Shown: positions 6,142 to 10,170 of the stretch, piece after piece
How positions within the stretch are numbered: position 1 is the stretch's first letter
Layout of the letters: each line of letters begins with the position of its first letter
Origin: an uncultured Thermoleophilia bacterium
GTDB taxonomy: Bacteria; Actinomycetota; Thermoleophilia; UBA2241
Reading direction: 5' to 3'
DNA: 10,170 bases
NCBI GenBank assembly: GCA_903921965.1
Contig: CAIXSE010000787.1
Location: 1 to 10,170, forward strand
Notes under the pieces: generated by a model
The model's database searches: none
What the model was told of the DNA's origin: nothing
The model's input: only the letters and a program-made list of their open reading frames with translations
Made by a program: the position numbers and the translations under genes

Positions 6142-7071
6142 TCACGCCTCCGGGCGCGTCGCCCGCAGCGAGTAGCTGAACGGCAGGTCGCGGCGTCTCC
6201 CGCCGTCCGCGGCGGGCAGCCACCACCAGCGCTCGTCGTCGCGCACCATCCAGTCCCAGAACGGCGCCGGCGACATGGGGAACTCGCGCAGGTGCTCGAG
6301 GCGCAGGCCGGCGCCGCTGAGCGACCCGGTGATCTCCGAGAAGCTGTGGGCCCAGCCGTAGGAGACCAGGCCGCGTGTGTCGGCCGCGGCGTCGGCGTAG
6401 CTGCCCTCCACCGGCTCCACGTCGGGACGGGCCGGGTCGGGGAGGAGGCGGTACCCGACCTGCACCTCGTGCTTCCCCGGAATCTCGTCGAGGCTGTAGG
6501 CGAACGGGTGGATCTCGGCCACGTAGAGGGTGCCGCCGGGTCGCAGGTGCGCGGCCACGACGCGGGCCCACGCGTCAAGGTCGGGGAGCCACTCGAGCGC
6601 GCCCCAGCTGACGAAGACGACGTCGAAGGCGCGCCCGCCGAGGTGTGCGCCGGCGTCGTAGACGTCGGCGCACACGAACTCTGCGCGGTCGCCCAGCCCC
6701 GTCTCGGCGGCCAGCCGGCGCGCCAGCGCGACGGCCTCGTCGGAGAGGTCGAGCCCGACGACGCGGGCGCCGCGCCGCGCCCAGCTCAGGGTGTCGAGCC
6801 CGAAGTGGCACTGCAGGTGCAGGAGCGTGGTGCCCTCGCCCACCAGCGGGCCGAGCTCTTCCAGTTCGAGCGGGAGCAGCGAGGTCCCGCCCGCCTTGAA
6901 GCCCTCCACGTCGTAGAACGCGGAGGTCTCGTGGATGCGGGTCCACGCGTTCCACAACTGCAGGTTCGCCGCCCGCGCCTCCGGCGGCAGCGGCGCGTGC
7001 GGGGCGCCCGGAGGGGTCTGGCCCACGCGGTCCCGGCCGCCGTCCCCGTCGCGGTGTGGCCCCGCGGCCAC
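6142..7071 (-). CDS. Class I SAM-dependent methyltransferase, upstream paralogue
   Basis: This 309-residue protein is a paralogue of the gene just downstream. Motif I (LLHLQCHFGLDTLSWARRGA) is at about 83-102, Asp108 follows in VVGLDLSDEAVALAR, Asp136 lies in FVCADVYDA, and FDVVFVSWGALEWLPDLDAW (about 149-168) leads to LRPGGTLYVAEIHPFAYSL. The C-terminus is Trp-rich (FWDWMV, RWWWLP at about 271-285), unlike the other copy, which suggests a different or larger aromatic substrate site. I chose the GTG at 7071, which overlaps the TAG of the preceding small gene by one base. That gives a 30-residue Gly/Pro/Arg lead with no counterpart in the paralogue. A second in-frame GTG at 7026 is an alternative and would remove half of the lead. 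The substrate is unknown. Confidence 0.82.
   Translation of the reverse strand: MAAGPHRDGDGGRDRVGQTPPGAPHAPLPPEARAANLQLWNAWTRIHETSAFYDVEGFKAGGTSLLPLELEELGPLVGEGTTLLHLQCHFGLDTLSWARRGARVVGLDLSDEAVALARRLAAETGLGDRAEFVCADVYDAGAHLGGRAFDVVFVSWGALEWLPDLDAWARVVAAHLRPGGTLYVAEIHPFAYSLDEIPGKHEVQVGYRLLPDPARPDVEPVEGSYADAAADTRGLVSYGWAHSFSEITGSLSGAGLRLEHLREFPMSPAPFWDWMVRDDERWWWLPAADGGRRRDLPFSYSLRATRPEA
6766..6822. repeat. 57-nt exact repeat, copy 2 (methyltransferase motif I)
   Basis: Partner of 5906-5962, inside the upstream methyltransferase. Same orientation, same frame, and the same 19 codons including synonymous positions. Confidence 0.85.
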
Positions 7072-7280
7072 TAGCGCCCGGAGGCCGTGCTGTAGGCGAC
7101 CGTGCGGATGAGGCCGATGGTCTCGCCCTTGTCGCCGGTGGTCGTGGTGTCGCTGACGGAGTACACCGTGCCGGCGTCCTCGTCGTTGAGGAACCTGGTC
7201 ACCCTCTCGTCCAGCTCCTCGAGCTCCTTCACCGTCGCGAAGATCTGGATCGGCGTCGCGAACGTCTTCACCTTGATCAT
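7071..7280 (-). CDS. Small conserved-looking beta/alpha protein, possibly Cse60-like
   Basis: This 69-residue protein is the first gene of the operon. The layout is strand (IKVKTFA, 2-8), helix (VKELEELDERVTRFLND, 17-33), strand (TVYSVSDTTTT, 38-48), then strand (TIGLIRTVAYS, 54-64). This order resembles the small sporulation protein Cse60 (DUF2758), which also begins with I-x-V-K-x-F and has a helix followed by two strands. The match is from memory and weak, so I give no symbol. A Thr/Gly-rich turn (DTTTTGDKGE, 44-53) is the most distinctive piece and may bind a ligand or nucleotide phosphate. There are no membrane segments and no cysteines. The ATG is supported by GGAGG 5 nt upstream. Its stop overlaps the start of the first methyltransferase, so the two are probably translated together. 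Confidence 0.68.
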   Translation of the reverse strand: MIKVKTFATPIQIFATVKELEELDERVTRFLNDEDAGTVYSVSDTTTTGDKGETIGLIRTVAYSTASGR

Positions 7281-7486
7281 CGTGGCCTCCGTGGTCGTCG
7301 TCGCGGCCGCCCGCCGGGCGGTCCCTCCGGTGAGTGCTCCATTCCCACGGGAAGATGCTTCCATGCGGACGGCCGCGCGCCGCGGCGAGGCCGTCCGGAA
7401 CGCGGGTTCGCTCGCAGGAAGCGATTGTGTGGGTTGCGAGGGTCTGTACCCTTGGCCATTCGGTGACTTTGCGATAGGGTGCACAT
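7281..7486. promoter_or_regulatory. Divergent control region with several dyads
   Basis: This 206-nt region separates the four-gene operon (minus) from the regulator gene (plus). It contains TTCCC-AC-GGGAA (7342-7353) overlapping GGAAG-ATG-CTTCC (7350-7362). It also holds a 9-bp inverted repeat CGGACGGCC/GGCCGTCCG (7366-7374 and 7389-7397, 14-nt loop) and AGGGT-CTGT-ACCCT (7439-7452). A palindrome CACATGTG (7482-7489) spans the regulator start. I found no convincing -35/-10 pair for the minus operon. The 9-bp repeat could form a hairpin in its leader RNA. Confidence 0.5.
7452..7480 (+). promoter_or_regulatory. Candidate leaderless promoter of the regulator gene
   Basis: A -35-like TTGGCC (7452-7457) is followed by a 17-nt spacer and a -10 of the actinobacterial TANNNT type, TAGGGT (7475-7480). 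Transcription would begin about 6-7 nt later, at 7486-7487, which is the GTG start codon itself. Leaderless mRNAs of this form are common in actinobacteria. A weak AGGGTG could otherwise act as a ribosome site if the true start lies further upstream. Confidence 0.55.
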
Positions 7487-8191
7487 GTGGTCCCCTCGTA
7501 CGACAGCGACGGCGCGTATCTGAGCAGGCTCGCCGACGTGTTCGGCGACCCCACGCGGCGCGGCATCTTCGCGTATCTGCGCCGCTCCGGCGAGCCGCTC
7601 ACGGCCACCCAGGTGGCCGAGGAGTTCGGCCTCCACCGCACCGTCGCCCGCGCCCACCTCGAGAAGCTCGGCGAGGTCGGGCTCCTCATCACCGGCACCA
7701 GGCGCCGCGCCGGGGGCGGGCGCCCGGCCAAGACGTACGAGGTCAGCCCCGAGCGCCTCGAGATCATGCTGCCGCCGCGGCGGTACGAACGCCTCTCGCG
7801 CAACCTCCTGCGTCTCATCGCCTCCACGCTCGACCCCGCGGCCGCCGAGGCCGCCGCGTTCGAGTCCGGCCGCGCCTACGGCGAAGAGACGGCCGCCGCC
7901 ATCGCCGGCGACCAGGATCGCGCCCCGGCGCGCCTGGGGGTGCATGCGGTGGCGGCGTGGATGGACGAGAGCGGCTACAACGCGGATGTCCACGAAGACC
8001 CCTCCGGCCCCGTGGTCGTCGAGGTCCGCAACTGCGTGTACAGCGAGCTCGCGCGCGAGTTCCCCGACATCGTCTGCCCCTACGACAGGGGCACGCTGTG
8101 CGGCATGCTCGGCGTGCCGGCCTCGCTGCACCACCAGACGCACGCGCTCAGCGCCGGCGACGCCTTCTGCCGGCACGAGTTCGCGCTCTGA
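7487..8191 (+). CDS. Winged-helix regulator with SufR-like cysteines (COG2345 type)
   Basis: This 234-residue protein has an N-terminal winged helix-turn-helix at about 10-87. It includes FGDPTRRGIFAYLRRSGEPLT, a recognition helix LHRTVARAHLEKLGEVGLL, and a wing GGGRPAKTYEVS. The C-terminal sensor domain (about 145-234) holds four cysteines: Cys183 (RNCVY), Cys197 (PDIVCPYD), Cys205 and Cys228 (GDAFCRHEF). The order NC...EFPxxVC...GD..C matches SufR and related COG2345 regulators, where such cysteines bind a [4Fe-4S] cluster that controls DNA binding. It would therefore sense iron-sulfur or redox state. It is transcribed away from the methyltransferase/ferritin-like operon and probably controls both. 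The start is GTG 7487, set by the leaderless promoter; the overlapping ATG at 7485 is out of frame. No suf genes are in the window, so I give no symbol. Confidence 0.78.
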   Translation: MVPSYDSDGAYLSRLADVFGDPTRRGIFAYLRRSGEPLTATQVAEEFGLHRTVARAHLEKLGEVGLLITGTRRRAGGGRPAKTYEVSPERLEIMLPPRRYERLSRNLLRLIASTLDPAAAEAAAFESGRAYGEETAAAIAGDQDRAPARLGVHAVAAWMDESGYNADVHEDPSGPVVVEVRNCVYSELAREFPDIVCPYDRGTLCGMLGVPASLHHQTHALSAGDAFCRHEFAL

Positions 8192-9880
8192 TCACCCCCG
8201 GTCGTAGCCGGGTACCTGCCTGAGCAGCCGCAGAACCGCCGGCATGACGGCGGCGTACTGCGCGTGCGTGAGGAACGGCGGGGTGTCGAGCGCGAGGAGC
8301 CGCTCCACGGCGACCGTCTGCGCCTCCGTGTACTTCACGATGCCCTGCCGTGCGTGCCGGCGCCCCAGCCCCGACTGCTTGAAGCCGCCCTGCGGTCCCG
8401 CCGAGACGAACGCGGCCGCGTAGGCCTCGTTGACGTTCACCGTGCCCGCCTGCAGGCGCGCGGCGACCGCCCGGCCCAGGCGCGTGTCGCGGGTCCACAC
8501 GCTGGCGTTGAGCCCGTACTCTGAGTCGTTGGCTCGCCGGACCATGTCGTCGACCGACGAGCAGGGGTAGACGGCCGCGACCGGACCGAAGGTCTCGTCG
8601 CGGCACGCGACCATGGTCTCGTCCACCCCGGCAAGGAGCGTCGGCTCGTAGAAGTACGGGCCCACGTCGGGGCGCGGGCGGCCGCCGGTGAGCACGCGCG
8701 CGCCCTTCGCGACCGCGTCTTCCACGTGCCGCGTGACGCGGTCCAGCTGGGCCTTCCCGGCCAGCGAGCCCATGTCGTCGGCGTAGGTGAAGCTCGCCCC
8801 CAGCTTCACCCGGCGCAGCGTGGCGACGAGCGCCTCGCAGAAGCGCTCGTACAGCCGGCCGGGGACGTAGATGCGTTCGGGGTGCACGCACTGCTGGCCG
8901 CCGTTGCCGATGATGCCGCGCGCCGCCCCGGCGACGGCCCGCGGGAGGTCGGCGTCGGGCAGGACGAGCAGGGGGTTCTTGCCGCCGAGCTCCATGGAAC
9001 AGTCCTTGAGCTGGGCCGCCGAGTGGCCGGCGACGGTGCGTCCGGTTGCGGTCGAGCCCGTGAACATGAGGTAGTCGGCCGCGGCGATGAGCGGCTCGCC
9101 GAGCAGGGAGCCGCGGCCGGGCACCACCTGCACGAGGCCGTGAGGAAGCCCGGCGCGCTCGAGCAGCTCGGCGGCCCACAGGCACGTGAAGGGCGTCTGT
9201 GAATCCGGTTTGATGACCGCCCCGTTGCCCGCCATCAGCGCCGGCACGGCGTCGGAGAGCGACATGTTCAGGGGGTAGTTCCAGGGGGTCACGAACCCGA
9301 TGACCCCGCGCGGGTGGTGGAGCTCCCACGCGGCCGTGAGGAGCGGCAGGACGCCCTGCCGGCGCCGCGGCCGCAGGAAGCTCTCGGCCGTGTGGGCATA
9401 GAACCGCGACCAGATGGCGACGTCCATGACCTCCTCGAACGCGTGCCGCCGCGCCTTGCCGGTCTCGAGCTGGATGATGTCCAGGATCTCGTCGCGGCGG
9501 GAGAGGACCAGGTCGTGGAAGCGCAGCAGGACGCGGCCGCGTTCGGCGAACGGCGTGGCCGCCCAGCGGCTCTGTGCCTCCCGCGAGGCGGCGGCAGCGG
9601 CGGCGATGTCGCCGGGCGTGCCCTCGGGCACGCGCGCGCACTCTGCGCCGGTGAGCGGCGTGACCAGCGGGAACGTGGCTCCGCCATCGGCCACGGCCGC
9701 GCGCGCGGCGAGCCGCGAGAGGACCGCGCCGTCGAGGCGCGGCGTCCACCGCCGGTCCGCGGCGCCCCCCGGCCGCGACGGGGCCGCCTCGGCTGGGGCC
9801 GCCGTCCCCGGGAGGGCCGCGGCGGCCGCCGGCCCGTCGTGCGTGGCTGCGGCGCGCGCAGCCTTCTCGCTGGTCGCCAT
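8192..9880 (-). CDS. gabD2: Succinate-semialdehyde dehydrogenase, GabD2-type aldehyde dehydrogenase
   Basis: This 562-residue NAD(P)+-dependent aldehyde dehydrogenase probably oxidises succinic semialdehyde to succinate. The active-site residues are present: Asn201 in TPWNYPL, Lys224 in VIKPDSQTP, Gly275 in FTGSTATGRTV, Glu297 in MELGGKNP, nucleophile Cys331 in GGQQCVHPER, and Glu429 in DETFGP. Long stretches (DRVTRHVEDAVAKGARVL; YGLNASVWTRD; GTVNVNEAYAAA; SGLGRRHARQGIVKYTE) match the actinobacterial GabD2 group. Residues 1 to about 44 are a low-complexity Ala/Pro-rich extension. The ATG start is supported by GGAGGG a few nt upstream, and no internal Met offers a shorter start. A 40-residue tail follows the core. 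The symbol reflects subfamily likeness; another semialdehyde could be the substrate. The stop abuts that of the convergent regulator. Confidence 0.85.
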   Translation of the reverse strand: MATSEKAARAAATHDGPAAAAALPGTAAPAEAAPSRPGGAADRRWTPRLDGAVLSRLAARAAVADGGATFPLVTPLTGAECARVPEGTPGDIAAAAAASREAQSRWAATPFAERGRVLLRFHDLVLSRRDEILDIIQLETGKARRHAFEEVMDVAIWSRFYAHTAESFLRPRRRQGVLPLLTAAWELHHPRGVIGFVTPWNYPLNMSLSDAVPALMAGNGAVIKPDSQTPFTCLWAAELLERAGLPHGLVQVVPGRGSLLGEPLIAAADYLMFTGSTATGRTVAGHSAAQLKDCSMELGGKNPLLVLPDADLPRAVAGAARGIIGNGGQQCVHPERIYVPGRLYERFCEALVATLRRVKLGASFTYADDMGSLAGKAQLDRVTRHVEDAVAKGARVLTGGRPRPDVGPYFYEPTLLAGVDETMVACRDETFGPVAAVYPCSSVDDMVRRANDSEYGLNASVWTRDTRLGRAVAARLQAGTVNVNEAYAAAFVSAGPQGGFKQSGLGRRHARQGIVKYTEAQTVAVERLLALDTPPFLTHAQYAAVMPAVLRLLRQVPGYDRG

Positions 9881-9906
9881 GCTCCCTCCGCGTCAGTGGG
9901 CGCCCC

Positions 9907-9939
9907 GGCGCCGGGCCGGGCGAACGGGGGCCCGGCGCC
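9907..9939 (-). promoter_or_regulatory. Hairpin upstream of the aldehyde dehydrogenase start
   Basis: The arms 9907-9917 (GGCGCCGGGCC) and 9929-9939 form a perfect 11-bp stem with an 11-nt loop, 27 nt ahead of the ATG on the minus strand. It would lie in the leader RNA if transcription begins near the isolated TAGACT (9953-9948), for which I see no matching -35. A role in translation or attenuation is possible but unproven; GC content alone makes such stems frequent here. Confidence 0.3.
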
Positions 9940-10092
9940 CCACCCGCAGTCTACACCGGGGCCCGGCCGGCGGGGGACGAGGCCGGACGCCCGGGATGCC
10001 CGCGCGCGCCGCCCCGAGGGACCGCGCGCGGCGCGCGGCGGGCGGGCCGCGCACGGGGGGATGCGCGCGACCGCGACGAACACTGGAGGCAT

Positions 10093-10097
10093 GGAGG
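10093..10097 (+). promoter_or_regulatory. Ribosome-binding site of the last gene
   Basis: GGAGG with a 7-nt spacer to the GTG at 10105. This supports the start of the exported protein at the window edge. Confidence 0.55.
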
Positions 10098-10104
10098 ACC
10101 GCCG

Positions 10105-10170
10105 GTGAAGAGGCTGCCGGCCGCGCTCGTCGCGGTGGCGGCGGCGGCCGCGGTCGCCGCGGGGGCCGCT
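10105..10170 (+). CDS. Exported protein, N-terminal fragment
   Basis: Only 22 codons are present before the window ends. They begin with GTG and read VKRLPAALVAVAAAAAVAAG: two basic residues followed by a long Ala/Val-rich hydrophobic core. This is a typical signal peptide or a single N-terminal membrane anchor. No lipobox cysteine has appeared yet. The gene is divergent from the aldehyde dehydrogenase, with 224 nt between the starts. GGAGG lies 7 nt upstream. The mature protein and its function are outside the window. Confidence 0.6.
   Translation, partial: MKRLPAALVAVAAAAAVAAGAA

Noticed and set aside
7485..7487. ATG overlapping the regulator's GTG as its start codon
   Set aside because: It is in a different frame from the winged-helix protein; only GTG 7487 opens the correct frame.
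6142..7827. Upstream extension of the first methyltransferase to a 561-codon protein
   Set aside because: The added part runs through the small gene and the divergent promoter region and into the regulator gene as an antisense shadow. The coupled GTG at 7071 is a better start.
8148..9749. 533-codon minus-strand frame alongside the aldehyde dehydrogenase
   Set aside because: It is a +1 shadow rich in Arg/Ala/Pro without motifs, while the dehydrogenase frame carries every catalytic residue.

Overview
The window is very GC-rich chromosomal DNA. Its genes show strong G/C third-codon bias, frequent GTG/TTG starts, TANNNT-type -10 elements and hairpins without U-tracts. The gene set is an Asp23/Gls24–AmaP cluster, a secreted SpoIVB-type (S55) peptidase-domain protein, a GabD2-type aldehyde dehydrogenase and a SufR-like regulator. 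This points to Actinomycetota, possibly a deep lineage such as Coriobacteriia or Thermoleophilia rather than a typical actinomycete; that placement is inference. I see no tRNA, rRNA, CRISPR array, transposase or phage gene.

Layout. (1) 1-2143, plus strand: the last codons of an Asp23/Gls24 protein, two consecutive small membrane proteins of the AmaP type (the second starts inside the stop of the first), and a Cof-type HAD phosphatase. (2) 2144-2467: a convergent intergenic region with three strong inverted repeats and an AT-rich dyad. (3) 2468-4903, minus strand: an 811-residue exported S55-domain protein with C-terminal Ig-like modules, its own promoter at 4955-4983 and a downstream hairpin. 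(4) 5052-7280, minus strand: a compact four-gene operon read from high to low coordinates. It encodes a 69-residue beta/alpha protein, two paralogous SAM methyltransferases and an 81-residue two-helix ferritin-like protein. The first two genes overlap by 1 nt and the other gaps are 11 and 2 nt. (5) 7281-7486: a divergent control region rich in dyads. (6) 7487-8191, plus strand: a winged-helix regulator with SufR-like cysteines, probably leaderless. (7) 8192-9880, minus strand: a GabD2-like succinate-semialdehyde dehydrogenase whose stop codon abuts the regulator's stop. (8) 10105 to the end, plus strand: the start of an exported protein.

The most interesting part is 5052-8191. A putative Fe-S or redox sensor is transcribed away from an operon that ends in a half-ferritin and carries a duplicated methyltransferase of unknown substrate. 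I infer one regulated unit linked to iron or redox state; the sequence alone does not name its substrate. The 1-2143 block is probably an envelope-stress/membrane-anchor cluster of the Gls24 type with a housekeeping phosphatase behind it.
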